Shown: positions 10,654 to 23,450 of the stretch, piece by piece
Position numbering within the stretch: the stretch's first letter is position 1
How the letters are laid out: the number at the start of each line of letters is the position of its first letter
NCBI GenBank assembly: GCA_002633005.1
Contig: NMRA01000954.1
Span: 25,596 to 89,595, forward strand
Reading direction: 5' to 3'
DNA: 64,000 nucleotides
DNA from: Phoronis australis
Lineage: Eukaryota > Phoronida > Phoronidae
Notes under the pieces: model-generated
Told to the model about the DNA's origin: nothing
Databases searched by the model: none
The model's input: only the letters and a program-made list of their open reading frames with translations
Made by a program: the position numbers and the translations under genes

Positions 10654-13600
10654 ATAATGAATCTTGCAATAGCTTTACTGTGTTTTGCATTTGTGTATAT
10701 GAGCTTCAGTGTTGGTCAACTTGGCTTGAGCCTGTGTACTTATTCCCATGTCTACTTTTACTATGATGTAGCCATGAACTGCAACCACTCTGTAATCATT
10801 TGAAAGTCACCACACTGAGAAATAGGCCACCCCTAGAAAAGTATCCGTTTGTGTTATGAAAATTAGAAGGCTAACTCGCTCCATAAAATTGATAATTAAA
10901 GGTTTCGGTAACCTGAGTTGAGTGGTGCTGTAAGTGGCACTTAGTGCAAGATAACATTGGGTCTTAGCTCCAGTGGCAGGAGTTAGTTGAAACTGCAGCA
11001 CGCAGGTGTTAGTTGTTCGTTGTTGAATGGTTGACGACTCCGAAACAAAGCCAGGCCATTTTCAAGTGACTGGTTACGTAACTATGAAGCTGTGATCTGA
11101 CAAGGTAATTTTTCTGTTATCAAAGGAATATTGTGAGTTGTTCACAATTTGGACAATGTCAAATGTTGTCGAGTGTCTAGTGACGATCACGACTCAGTGT
11201 ACCTCTTCGTCGTATTGATAAAATGATGGTGGACTTCCGTCAGAGGTCGCTATGTCTATGTGTGTAACGCACGCTCCTGTAACGCGAAGTGGTTAGCAAA
11301 ATTCAGTAAAATTACGTGTACCTGGCGGACGGGAACCGAGTTACAGTTTGGAGAGAACGTTTGAGGTCCTCTGGTTAATATAGTCACGAATTCACCTTTT
11401 GATGGTGTACTTTGCAATAAAATTAAGGGAATTGTCATGTGCCCTTGCGCGGACACGTGCACGTAATTTTTCTGAAATTTCTCGATGATGATGCCGCATG
11501 CTAATTGTGTGCGTTGGTTTTCTTCTCGTCCTGACGTGGACAGCAACGCGGAGGTCAATTTTTTACAAGTAGTGACATTAGGCCTATGTGTCTTGACAAG
11601 GAAACCTGAATTTTGTTCCCTCTAAAAGTTTTGTGTCGGTAGAGGCCATAGCGTTGTTAATGTGTTAAGTCAATGCATGATTTCATATAGACAGTGACCA
11701 CAGTCTTTACTGATCAGTAGGACGGTGGTCACTGTCCAGACTTCATAGCTAGTGTATGTTATTTGCCTCTGGTTACTAATTGCAAACCACTCGCAGTATC
11801 GGGCCCTGCTGCCTTCGCCGGGGATTGTCATAGGAGGATGCAGCATCAGAACAATTATTTTTAACAATACAAGTTAGTTATAGGTACGCTACACATCCCG
11901 TTTTAGTTCCCCTGTGCTGCCAAGCATAACTTAAGGTCACTTGTATTGTAATCCATCCGGGCATATCAATGTGCAGTGAATGTCTCAATGCACTCCACTC
12001 TTTCACATTATGTTTTTGTTGAACAGTAACAAGGGCTGGTCTCGTTTGTTCATGTTTGACTGAATTAGCCGTTGTACCGATTAAGACTGCAACAAGCCCC
12101 CGTTTCGTCAAACAAACTGACCTTTGACCCAAACAAACTGACCTTTGACCTATGCTATAAAGTCACTGATCTTTGGCCCAGGTCATTAAGTTACTTCTTT
12201 GAAAATAGTCTCAAATTGTTTCTTCCTCACATGAGAAGTGAGTTTTGGTTTTGTAAAGAATTTACAGTTTGTTATTGCAAGAGGTCATCATCGCCGAATG
12301 AAATGTCACGGTGTGAGCTGTCAACTTGTCCTATTTTGACGATGAGACAACTTGAGACCAATTTAATAACTGCAAGCTGTCTTCATCAACCGTTGTGGTG
12401 TAGTCCGTTTTGGAGTCGCTTTAGCTGTGCTTGTTTAAGAGTTTCGTGTTTATTTTAAAGATTTTTTTAATAATTACTTTTATTTTTGTATTGTTTATAC
12501 TTTACTTTTTAGACAGTATTACCAGAGTTTTGTAAGCGGTGGTACAAGTAATTGTGATAAAGCGTCACGTAATGCTACATTGTTAAAGTTGATGGTGTCT
12601 GTGGACAATGTATAACGCCACGGTGGATATTTTTTTGTTCCATTGTGCTCTACAATCCCGGTGTTCTTTAGCGTTTTTTATGAACTTACATTTGCCTCCT
12701 ATAAAATCACTATAGTCTTTGAACTTCCAAGCTTTCCTCTCAGTCATCTATTCTCACTCTTTTCCTGCGAAACACTATTAAAGCTGTGAAAGCCTGCATT
12801 TTTCATTTTTGCCAGTTCCGAGCAAACGTAACCTTTTTCAAAAATTGATGACAGGGAGTTTTTGATAGGATTTCCTTGTCTAATTTTTATGACATTTGTG
12901 GATTTCTGCACAAAGCTCGAACGTAAACGTGTTGTTAGCTTCGCGGCCGCAAAATGGGCAGCTAACGCACAATTTCTAGTTTTTGGTACCGAACGTCTAT
13001 CGAATGAGATGCACAGTGCCCAGTACTGAATATGCTTCTATTCGCTAGTTATTAAAGAACTCTTAAATTTATTGGCTTGCAAAATTTTTACTGTTTTACT
13101 GTTACTTAATTTCCTACTGTTACTGAGTTGATGAGGATTTCCAACCACGAACTCATTGACCCCCTTGCGTTCCTTCTCACGTCTGTTTTCCTGCCAACTC
13201 CGCCCGATCTATTTCCCATTTCAGTTACACTGAAAATTTGATTATCACTTTTGTTACCTTTAATTCCAAACAGAAGGTTACATCTCGTGTCACTGGATTT
13301 TGAAAATCATATCATTCGTGCCATCGGTTATCCGTTCTAACAATTTTATTTTTTATTTTTGAGACTGCTATTCTCTCAGAATTTTGTCCCTCCACGCTTT
13401 CTGCTATGCTATAACTTTTCAACAAACAAGTTTCACCGACTAACGTCATTTATGCTCATTTTAATGTTATCTGATGATGTGAATTTTACCTCTAAGACTG
13501 GTGCTATTTTGATCTTGTTACTGTTGAATCTTTAATAAAAATGATTGAAAACAACTTGGTTTTGTGTCCTTAGTCTGTTTGGCTTTCGAAATAGTGTGCA

Positions 13601-15288
13601 TGGACATACAGTTTAATTGAAGTCGGGTCATGGGGAGTTCAGGGATATTTCAATTTAAGTTAATGATAACTGGGTTAATTTAAGAAAACGACTTGAAAGG
13701 TTAGGCGAATAGAATGTCGCTGTTGAGCGCTCATTCGTAGCCTATCACATCATGGATTATGTACTTTATCCCATACGCGTTGAATCTGTCGACGGAAATA
13801 CGGCCATGTAATAAAGTTTTCCGTATTCACCTCCCGCACTACTTCAACAGTGACCTCTGACATGGAAAGTTCAAAAAGTAAGTAAATGTCGACTCGACGT
13901 CTTCAGCCGGTTCGATCATCAAAGTTTCCGAAGTAATACAGTTGCAACAGTGTAACTAATACTCGACATGCAACCAGGCCCTAAACGTAAAATCTGGAAC
14001 AAAACTGTTAATTATAAGACACTTTCTCTAAGTTGTCAATTGCTGAATACTATCGTCTGCAACTCAGGCGCCAATTCCTAGAAAATTAAAATATCAAAAA
14101 TTGTTGTTTTTAACCATTTCCAGGAGATGTTACAAGTTCACTGCACAGTTGCCGTTGTTTTCATCTTTGTTACCTCATTTCAAGAAATAAATCGTTACTT
14201 TTAAAACTGTTTCTTTTACAAGATAAAACTTGCAACCTAACGCGCAAGTACATACATATAGGATGTGATCCGCCATGCGAACAGTCTGGGTCGAGTATTT
14301 GAAAAATCTGCCGAAAAATGTAAGAAACTTAGGAATTCGAAGCGTATGGGATAAATACAATTCGGTCTCGGTCGATACGCGGAATAATGTCTCGTGGTAT
14401 ATTACTTCATGTAGGCCACTCTCGGTACGTTTCGCGTATATATCAATAGTCACTGATGAGAAACGGCGGGAAATAGCGTCGCGTTTCATTTAGCGTATTT
14501 CGTGCATCATCCACCAGTTCTGGTGTGCTGGTCAATTTTTTCCAAATAGAGCATTCCACAGCCAATACATAGGATTCTGTGCTACGCTGCAGTTGTTAAT
14601 TTTGACCAGGCATTCCACGTAGTCATCACCAAAAAGTAATCCGAGGTCTACCGAGAAATAACTCCTGTTGTTATGACGTCGAGTGTAGTCACAGAACAGC
14701 CGCTTGCAGCCGGCGTGATTGAGTCGTCTGTTGACCAGGGGATGGGATTCACACTTCCTGTGAACTTGCCAGCCCCACTGTCGCGCTTAGAGTCTTGTAA
14801 CCGGATAAGATTATCCCAAATCTTTGACACGTTAGAAGGTAACTTCGCCTTTTATTATGCGTCCACATATTCATGAGAGATTTTGTTTTATGCACCACAT
14901 GGTGGCCATTTAAAAAAATCCCCACGTTTTGTACGTCCGCCACTGCGAAACTAAGCAAAAAAATTATGAAAATTGACGCTTGTGTTCCTGATGAGAAGAC
15001 CGCGACTGAAGTTGATTTTCGGACGATTTCGACTACTCTGGCAATTTTACTTTTTCGTCTCCACGGCTGCAGAAATAGGCTGACACTTTTACTTTACTGT
15101 TGTGTTTGTTTACTACCAGTTAGTAATTAATGGGAGAACACTGTTTGTACTTGATTTATGTTTTGGTTCGATTATACTCCCGTGAATGATGAAAATTTGG
15201 CGCTACCGTGGGAGGGGGAGGTGGAAAGAGAATAGTGAAAGGTCTGCTAAGGTTTTTTCTCATCTCCGTTGCAGTACCTGTCTACAAG
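10654..15288. other. Mostly non-coding; two weak open frames and one polyadenylation-like site
   Basis: AATAAA at about 13531 is followed by a GT-rich stretch, a plausible plus-strand polyadenylation site with no identified gene. An open frame at 14673-14876 (+, 67 codons) has protein-like composition but no recognised domain or clear splice pair. 14175-14493 is open on both strands and relatively CpG-rich. None is called as a gene. Confidence 0.4.
12109..12151. promoter_or_regulatory. Two DR1 nuclear-receptor sites in a 21-bp tandem repeat
   Basis: The 21-bp unit beginning caaacaaactgacctttg is perfectly repeated at 12109-12129 and 12130-12150. It creates TGACCTTTGACCC (12118-12130) and TGACCTTTGACCT (12139-12151). 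The second is the exact reverse complement of AGGTCAAAGGTCA, the DR1 consensus bound by RXR heterodimers, HNF4 and COUP-TF. A weaker third copy, TGATCTTTGGCCC, lies at 12167-12179. The sequence match is direct; function is inferred. Confidence 0.55.
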
Positions 15289-15339
15289 CATGCCAGGGGC
15301 GGATCCAGGATTTTGAGTTGGGGGAAAGGGCAGAGTATT

Positions 15340-16128
15340 CATAGGCGGATTTAGGGGGGGGGGGGCCGGCCCCCATTGGCCGCCGCAAAAAAGCAAGAGC
15401 GTAGGGAAATGTTGAGTTTGTTAATTAACCCCGGTAATTAAAATTATACGTCTGAAACAAGATTTAAATGTGTGCAGTTTTATTGTTTGGGGGGGGGCTC
15501 AGATCCAATTTCAATTCGGAACATGAAAAAACAGAAGCTGCTGGTAAGATATCAATTTTAATCGAAGCCTTAGTGAATCACTCAGAAACTCATAATTCTC
15601 TCTTTGTCAAACCTTAACTTAAGACGATTTCCAAAGCAATTGCGTCATTTTTGCCAACCCCAAAAACGGATTTGGTCTTTTGGGCAATTGAAGACTATTT
15701 TAAATACAACAAATTTGATACGAACTGATTCACAAAATATAAAACATGTAATAAGCATTACAAAAAGAAGGAGGTTTCGCGAGCAAGCGCTGTGGACCAT
15801 AAACAAGTAGGTCACTTGGTATCAAATAAGGAGTTCAATCGTGGAGGTGCAGTGGTAAAGCACGCGCGCTCTATCCGCCAGGTCGTGAGTTCGAGTCTGT
15901 GGTACATGGAGTTTTTCTCGTTTGTCACTTTCTCCGCATTTTTTTGCCTTTTTTTCTTGGATAATACTTCGGGAATCAAGGAAAATGCTTGATTTTTAGA
16001 GGAAAAAACAGAAAAAATTCCTGGGCGGGAGGGGGCAACCCCCCGACCTCCCCCCATTGTGTGCTGTGCGCAAATGCTTACAGACAAAATGTTGGGCCCC
16101 CCATTGTGATATCCTAGATTCGCCACTG
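15340..16128. mobile_element. hAT-like element (inner), inserted into the outer miniature element
   Basis: The left end CATAGGCGGATTTAGG and reverse-complemented right end CAGTGGCGAATCTAGG form imperfect terminal repeats. GTATT flanks both sides (15335-15339 and 16129-16133); the uninterrupted relative at 28529 has a single GTATT at the matching point, which proves the insertion. The 789 bp carry no transposase but do contain a tRNA-like block at 15841-15905. The left end is the same family as the right end of the element at 10344-10648. Confidence 0.85.
15841..15905 (+). repeat. tRNA-derived SINE-like head
   Basis: A D-arm-like stem (GTGC AGTGGTAAA GCAC) is followed at the expected distance by a B-box-like GAGTTCGAGTC. 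The acceptor stem does not pair well and the anticodon arm is degenerate, so it is more likely a tRNA-derived repeat or tRNA pseudogene than a functional tRNA. Confidence 0.5.
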
Positions 16129-16249
16129 GTATTAGCCAGGATTTTGCCCTTCAGACATTCGTACCCCCCGAACTTCCAAATGAAATCTGGGAGAATGTTA
16201 AGGGGGGGCATGGCCCCCTTGGCCTCCCTCTAAATCCGCCACTGCATGC

Positions 16250-17066
16250 GGCTAGGAAACAACTGTGTTCAGACCAATGAACTATGTGAATGGACTATAG
16301 TTATATCATTGGTTCAGACTCTCCTAGACGAGGAATAAGTAACAGGGACCATGCCTTAAGCACCCTTTACAATAGGGGTAATGAGATGGGCACAGTTCTA
16401 GCTCATGGTGAAAAACACGGGTGGCACTTTTCCTTTTGACTGGATATAAATATCGCCCCTGATCTGGAACCCCGGCTGCACCACTATTATATCCTAGATG
16501 GCTGTTGACCCCAGTCTTTGTGTTCTACGTTTAAAGCTGCACCTCCCGTCTGCTCAATGCAGTGAGCTAAAAGTAATCTACGTTTCTAAAAGGAACATTG
16601 TGAAAAATGCCCATGAGGCCATTCAAGTTGGCCTGGTCTCAATGCCGCACTGGTGTTGGCTTGACCCAGCGGCTCGTCACATGTTTCCACCTACCGCTTT
16701 TTATTATATGGTAAACGATCTAAGCCTGTTGGATCTGATGGCACACAGCTGGCCAGTTAGTTGCCTATGACTGAAATTCAGAATTTATACAGCTTTGCGC
16801 TAAGGCTGGGTTCAACCAAATTAGACCTGAAGCTATAACGTAGGAGGTTCCTGGCAACACCTCGTCTTGATCAAAGTGGCCACTTGTGCTGTCCTGCAAA
16901 ACACTGACAGGAGTTTTCCACCAAAATACTATAACCTAACATTAAAAAAGTCCCTGGTTGATTACAAAGCAATGCTTCAACTGTAAAGTGCTGATGACTG
17001 CTCGACTTTCTGAAGGGAAACATCGTTTTCGGTGCGGCTCACAGGTTTTTGTCTCTGGATGCAGGC
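16250..17066. other. No recognisable feature
   Basis: A 90-codon open frame at 16498-16770 (+) resembles no family known to me and has no supporting splice or start context. Confidence 0.4.
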
Positions 17067-17068
17067 TA

Positions 17069-18411
17069 CCGGCGTTTTCCGTAGATAAGCCCACCCGATG
17101 AAACGCCCATGTGCGTTTATTCGGAAAATTATGCCGAATTTACACCCATGGGCGTTTATTTGGTGTTGCAACTTCTCGTGTCAAGTGTCCAGATAGTGGT
17201 GCGTTTAGTTGGAAAATTTCCTTTTAAAAGCCCACTTAGCGTCAACTTTTTGTCACAAAGTCAGTTTTGTGGAGCATTTATCAATTATAAAAACGAATGA
17301 AGTGTTGCCGAACTATGCATTTATTACTATAGAATTTTTAAAAACAGTTTTAAATAAAAAATCAGTCATTAAACCTCTTAATCTACGTGTATTCAGTCCA
17401 TGTCAATGTTTTCATCCAGCTCCTCCTCGCTATTTCTTTCCACCTCTGAGTCGCTAAAGGGATCCCGCGACTTGACGTCCATCTCTTGGATATCCGAGTT
17501 GTATCCTATGTTTCGGGTTTCAATAATACGGTAGAGTCCATTTGCCCATCAACATTCGAATGCTCTGATAATGATGTCTTGCGAGATTTTCCACATGGCT
17601 GAAGATACAAATTCCAGAAGTTTCTCGTAGGATGGGGGGCTGCGATATCCTCTCGGGGGTGTTTTCTTTTTCTCGCCGCCGTTTTCAAGTCAATGAGAAA
17701 CCGCCGGACCCAAAACATGACCGCCGGTCCTCCATATCGGACTAACTCACCACTAAACAGGATCTACGGGATCAAATGGGACAGACGCACCTAAAAACAT
17801 AACCGCTCCACCACAAAACTGGACCGCCGCAGACCAAACGTGACCGCCGGACAAAATCTAAATGATCAACGTCTTTGTGTGATTGTGCGGGGTATGACGT
17901 AACCGGCCAGCTTGATGCATGAAGACTTGGCAATAAGCTTGGTAGCAATGTGTGTTGAGCTCCGTTAGACCCCGATATGTCACACGCTCGAACTTATTAT
18001 TTTTTCACAATACGTGGTGGGAGTATTCAAGCCGAAGTTCATAGATTTTCTACTAAATGTCCTTGGGTGCTATCAACTTTGCCACAAGGAGGTCTAGAAG
18101 TGCCATGTACATTAATTTTCTTGTCCTGCTGGGCAGATGTCGCAAAAATTGATAAGTTGCTACACAATTAACGTTGTTAACAGGTATCAACATTCCTTTT
18201 AAGGACTACCAATCCACCCAGAAGGACTGTTTTGACTTACAAAGATACATATCGCGCATCATGCTGGTATTTACGTAGCCAAAATTGACTTTCCGTTTAC
18301 ACGCCCCCTTTTCCGAATAAACGCCAGGGCGTTTATTGGGTGTTACTAAAATGCCTGAAAATTTTCACTTTCCAAATACACGCCCAGGAGCTTATCTACG
18401 GAAAACCCCGG
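17069..18411. mobile_element. TA-flanked terminal-inverted-repeat element, non-autonomous
   Basis: The two ends share an inverted repeat of about 22 bp with one mismatch (core GTTTTCCGTAGATAAGC), and TA flanks each end (17067-17068 and 18412-18413). Inside each end the motif GGCGTTTATT recurs in both orientations near 17112, 17149, 18317 and 18327, forming subterminal repeats. A TA target is typical of Tc1/mariner but also of other superfamilies. No DDE transposase is visible in 1343 bp. A GACCGCCGG-type block repeats loosely at about 17710-17850. Confidence 0.78.
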
Positions 18412-18413
18412 TA

Positions 18414-20278
18414 ACAATATTGTCGCCTATTTACAGTCGTAACGGGATGTGAAATGAGAAACAGATACTTAATAGTGAACGATTCCAGCCAACAGATATT
18501 CAGAGCTACTGAAGGTGAGAGATTAGATCTATCTTGTCACTGAGATTTACCATAAGTAATGAACTTCCTACTAAAACTGGATTATATGGCTTTGTCGTAG
18601 TTTAAAATGATTTCACTTTTGTGGGATTTTGTCCGGGCGTTAACTGAAGACTATTTTTCAATTTTTACAAAGACATTATAACAACTTAGTTTATTTTGTG
18701 ATAAAGATTTTTGTGCAATATGCAAAACATTTCGTCGTGGAATACGTCACTTATAACAAACCTTTATAAAAGAGCCAAAGTTGTTCGATTACGTCCACTA
18801 TTCCACGTTAGTGTTCACGTGTTCTGATTTTTTCTGTGGCGGCACATTTATTGCTCTCTATCCGGAATATTTTCAGAATCCGGGAACTGCTTGATTCGAA
18901 ATTGCTTCAAACAAATGCGCCCTTTTGAGATGATCATCAGCGATTGTGTCGCTGAGCCCGTAATGAAGCTCACTCGTCCCCTCCGGTGTCAAGGCTGCTG
19001 CTGCTGTTGTTGCCTGCAGTTTATGAACATAGAGTGCCCCCCGGGCCAAGTCGTTGCAGTTGTCAAGGAAGAGTAAGTCTGTCACCGAGAAATTGGCTTT
19101 ACATTTGTCCACATCATGCATTTCAATAACAGGAAGGTAATGCATACCTGATAATAATAACATGTAGAGTCAAGTACATGTATAAATGAAGCCGCTTAAA
19201 AGCGGAGTGTGAACTAGGGAATGTGTTGCTAGATAACTTTTATTCCATGTTAAGGAATTATACAAGAAGTGATATAATTACTGCCAGCAAATCGAAAACA
19301 TTAAATGCAGGCAGATTAACAATTATAACAATAAATATAAAAAGAAATGTCACTGACAGATATCAAAATTACTAGAGACAATTTCTATGGTATAACAACA
19401 TAATGCATATGATATTAAATGATCTAGCTACAATTACACAGACAAACACGAATAAACACAAAAAGGCTGTTCAAGGTTACTAAACCTCGTTTTGATGATT
19501 TCAACCAATCCTCGTTCTGTCACTTTCTAATGCATCATTAGCGTCAACCTTGTTTTGATGATTTCAATCAATCCTCGTTCTGTCATTTTCTAAGGCATCA
19601 TTGGCGTCAACCTTGCAAGTTAAAACCTCATACTCCCTGTATCACAAATTGGATTTTATGGTCCGTGGTGAATGGTCTTTTCCCACACCTTTAGCGGAGT
19701 TGCATCGCTGCCATATTGGAAATGGGTCAGAATGTTGCATTGTCGGTAAACAAGTACGTCGGCAAGCGTGGGGGCGAACCGGCCACAGGGAGGTTATACG
19801 TGTTGTGTGCCTGGCTGCTATAATACCAGTTAGCGAGATAAAGAATTAAGTTACTACCTGTTTCCCAAGGAGCAAGAACTGCGTAAAAATGGGTCAGACA
19901 CATCGGTGGAGCTGGTAGCAAAGGCCGACTTTTTAAAAAAAAATTTTTATTCTCCCAGTTCAACATAAGTAAGGAAAAAGGTCTGGGGTTCCCTTGCCTT
20001 ACTTTACAGTTCAATGAAAATAAAGTTTACTAAGTTAAATGTATACTTGAACCGGATTTTAGAAATACATTTAACAAAAAGAAAAAAACATACAAGACAG
20101 TGTAGTAGTATATGGCTCTGAAAAGGGGAGAGAGTATTTTGGAATGATAAAATATCCTTACATTGCTATTAAATTATGCATTTGTGACCACATGTTTGTA
20201 TTTTTTCCATTTGTAAATTTTTTGAATTAATATGTTTTTCACAGGAATAATAACTGTTAATTTCTTTTGTTAATATAA
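18414..20278. other. Non-coding with a short tandem duplication
   Basis: A 63-bp unit starting aacctcgttttgatgattt is duplicated at 19483-19608. A CTG-rich run lies at about 18993-19015. No gene could be supported. The far end probably includes 3' sequence of the LINE that follows, whose exact end I cannot define. Confidence 0.4.
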
Positions 20279-23200
20279 TTAAATTTGGGGGTTTACCCTT
20301 GTGACGTTGCTTATATAAATGGAACTTGCAGAATTGGCTGCCTTCTGCATCCGTTTCCAAAGAAAACTGTAAGCACATTTGTACCTAGGGAAATATTTTT
20401 TTTTTCTAACCCAATCTTCGACATTGTTCCAAAAATTTTGAACATCACATTGCGAGCATAAGTGAAACAAAGTCTCAGGTTCACTCTTACAAAACGTACA
20501 CAAGGGGGAGCTACTTACCCCAATTTTGACATGTCAGACGATTGACTGTGGATTTGTTTAAAAGGTAGCTATGCTTTGAGATTGTGCGTAGATGGAAAGA
20601 GAATAATCAAATCCAATAATTAATTTAATATATGATAACCCCTAATTAGACAAATGAAACCTATTGCTAATTAAGTAATCAACTACAAAGAGTAACTACA
20701 CTAGCGCCCTCTTTAAAGATTACTTTAATCAAACAACCAAAACGATCAAATGTCTTATCTGCTATCCAAGCTAGGACTCTCCACTTGTTGGATGCATGTC
20801 CTGTTGGTGAATCTTCGAACTACACACACTGTATAGCGACAGTGCACTTGCTGGTCACCGTCTCTGGTAATGCAACACTTGCAGGCAATTTCTTCTACCC
20901 GCGATTCTTCTTGCTGGTCACAGTCTCTGGCTGATGACGCAACACTTCAGGTAGTATCTTACTACCCACAATGCAAGTGACAAGCTCTTAGTTAACTTCC
21001 TGTTCGTTAACCCTTGCCCTTGCCAAGATCCTTTCTAGAATCTTCCACGAGATGCCTCTGTCGTACAATTGCTTCTGTACACCGTAGCAAGTCTTTATGC
21101 TTCAACTACAATAGCGCATCTAATTATCTTGTTGATTTCAGCCCATAATATAACATTCTACTTATTTAGTGATTGGCTGATAAAAACCACATGATCATGT
21201 CCACTCGTATTATTGGCTGTTACAATTTGTTCTCATAATATTCTAGAATATCTAGAGTACTTTGACCCCAGAACCCAAAGTTGTAAACACCATCTAAAAC
21301 TGATTTTGACGTTAAAATACATGTCAACAAGTCTGATCCCATGATTTAAAAGTACATATGCACAAATTTTGGGCAACTTAAAATGGACCTATTCTTACTA
21401 ATTACTTAATCAATATTTATTCTGACATGACAAGATAAGAGTTACAGCTAATTATCCTATGTGACAGTCTAAATTGAAAAAAACAACGAAGTTTCACATC
21501 AAGTGTAAAGTTCACAAAGTAGGCATTTTTCCACCATTAAATAGTGTCTGGTATAGCAAGTTCTGCCTGCCACTTCATCTCAGACCTAAGCCTGGCATAT
21601 TTGTTTAGCACAAAAGTGTTGTTTTTATGTTTTGTGCCCTTTTTGTCTGCAAGTAATAATTTCACAAAAATTGGGATAGAGGGTGCATAGAAGGAAAACT
21701 TGTCTCTTTTTTGAGATTTTCCATTTTTAACAAACAGCCTCTTTGACCCCATAAAAATTCAAAAATATTGGTCTAAAATTGAACTTTTTGTAAAAATCTT
21801 CAAAAGATAACATATATCCATGCTCGTCTAGTAGGTCTGAGATATAATAAACACCCTTTTCAAACCATCTTCTCCAAAACACAGTTTCTCCACCAATCAA
21901 TATATTAGTGTTATACAAAATTGGCTGATATGGTATTTCCTCCTGATCTATTATATTAGAAAAATCATACAGAAAGTTAAATAGTTCCTTCCAAAAAGGG
22001 TTCTCAGTTTGAGATGCTGCATATTTGTAGAAATAGTTCCCAAATTTTAGACACTCCAATGATATCAAATCAGTGTTTAAGAGGAGACTTAACCATGCTG
22101 TAGAATTTGTGACTTTTAAGATCCTACGCATCCATGTTATCTTAATTGCCTTTTATTTACAAAAGAGTAAACATCTATCATTTTACAACCACCAGATTCA
22201 TAATGTTGAATCATGGTTTTGCGCCTAATTTTGTCACACTTTCCTCCCCAAATATAATGAAAAAGCAGTTTTTCTAAATCTTTACAGAACAGATTGCTGG
22301 GGATTGGCAAACATGATAAAACATGAATCAGTTTTGGTAGAAGAAATGATTTGACCACCGTAACTTTACCAAGAGTACTTAAGTTTCTTTTTGACCATCT
22401 TATAATTTCTTTTAAATATCAACCAACTTGCGATCAAAATTTAAATTACTCATTTCCTGGATGTCAGTAGAAAAAACAATCCCGAGCATATAGTAAACTG
22501 TGAGCTAGACCATTTTAAGTCCTTTTCAGAGCATACCCTTGAATTACTTTGCCTTATAGAACCTATCCAGACACAAGTTGTCTTTTCAAAATTAGGAGTT
22601 AGACCTGAATACTTCGAGAACTGGTCAAGCAGATCAAGAGAGTTTTTTAATGATCTTTCGAGGATGATAGCAGTGTCACCTGCATATTGGACTAGTTTAA
22701 ATTCTTGATCTCCAATCTGCATACCTTTTATATTTTTGTTTTTTCCTAAAGAGATTTCCCATATTCTCAGCACATAGTAGAAAAAGATAGGGAGATAAAG
22801 GGTCTCCTTGTTTACAACCTCTACCCATTTCAAAAAATTGAGAGGTTTTTCCATATTGAATTGCACAAGCCATAGCTCCCTCATTGAGCAACGATACCCA
22901 CTTTTTGAAGTTTGGGCCAAAATTAAAAAGACAGGGTTTTTAGTAGAAATACCTAGGAAACTGAGTCGAACGCCTTCTCAAAATCCACCAGGACCAGTAA
23001 TCCAGGGATGTTCAATTGGTCAGTTGCACAGATAAGATCATAAATTAATCGAATATTTTCGCCAATAAATCTACCGGCAATAAAACCTTTCTGGTTTTCG
23101 TGGATCAAGCAATTTCAGACAGCCTTAACACGTTCACCAATACATGTTGAAATTAATTTATAATTTATATTGAGCAATGAAATTGGCCTCCAGTTTTTTA

Positions 23201-23450
23201 GTAGTTCCCTAGGTTTGTTAGCTTTTGGAATAATTTGGATCACACCTTGTTTTACAGCGGATGGTAGGGAATTCTGTGAAAACATACAATTAAAAGCTGC
23301 CACTAAACCATCTCCCAAATCTGACCAGAAAAATTTGTAAAATTCCACTGTAAAACCGTCGGGACCTGGGGTCGTATTATTTTTCATCTTTTTGAGAACA
23401 AATAGAATTTCAGCATAAGTAACATTTCCTTCCAAAGGCCGACTTAGTGA
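20279..23450 (-). mobile_element. Decayed L1/Tx1-like LINE, 5'-truncated
   Basis: Read on the minus strand, broken frames follow LINE order. An early reverse-transcriptase region at 23435-23115 includes PGPDGFTVEFYKFFW and LLKNWRPISLLN. A central region at 22891-22450 includes GCKQGDPLSPYLF and a catalytic box reading YAGD rather than YADD. A thumb/connection region at 22358-22137 includes IWGGKCDKI. A C-terminal cysteine-histidine motif lies at 20500-20440 (CTFCKSEPETLFHLC). Frameshifts and stops interrupt it throughout. It is cut off upstream of the first reverse-transcriptase motif at about 23450, the usual 5' truncation; no endonuclease is present. About 850 bp of unrelated AT-rich DNA seems inserted at roughly 20590-21440, between the C-terminal motif and the preceding domain. 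It is inactive. Confidence 0.85.

Larger units (their letters stand above)
15294..16244. mobile_element. hAT-like miniature element (outer), split by a second element
   Basis: The left end CAGGGGCGGATCC and right end GGATTTAGAGGG (reverse strand, after CAGTGGC) are flanked by the perfect 5-bp duplication CATGC (15289-15293 and 16245-16249). Removing the inner element and one copy of GTATT leaves about 157 bp that aligns along its length with the copy at 28529-28677. It has no coding capacity. Confidence 0.85.

Noticed and set aside
13525-13570. 3' end of the RRM gene at the AATAAA near 13531
   Set aside because: It would need a 12-kb 3' untranslated region crossing several repeats, and closer signals exist.
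14440-14490. Hammerhead-like CTGATGAG...GAAA
   Set aside because: The strings are present but the intervening bases do not form stem II, so it is probably chance.
14175-14493. Overlapping open frames on both strands
   Set aside because: Both frames being open mainly reflects a locally CpG-rich, stop-poor composition. No protein similarity was recognised.
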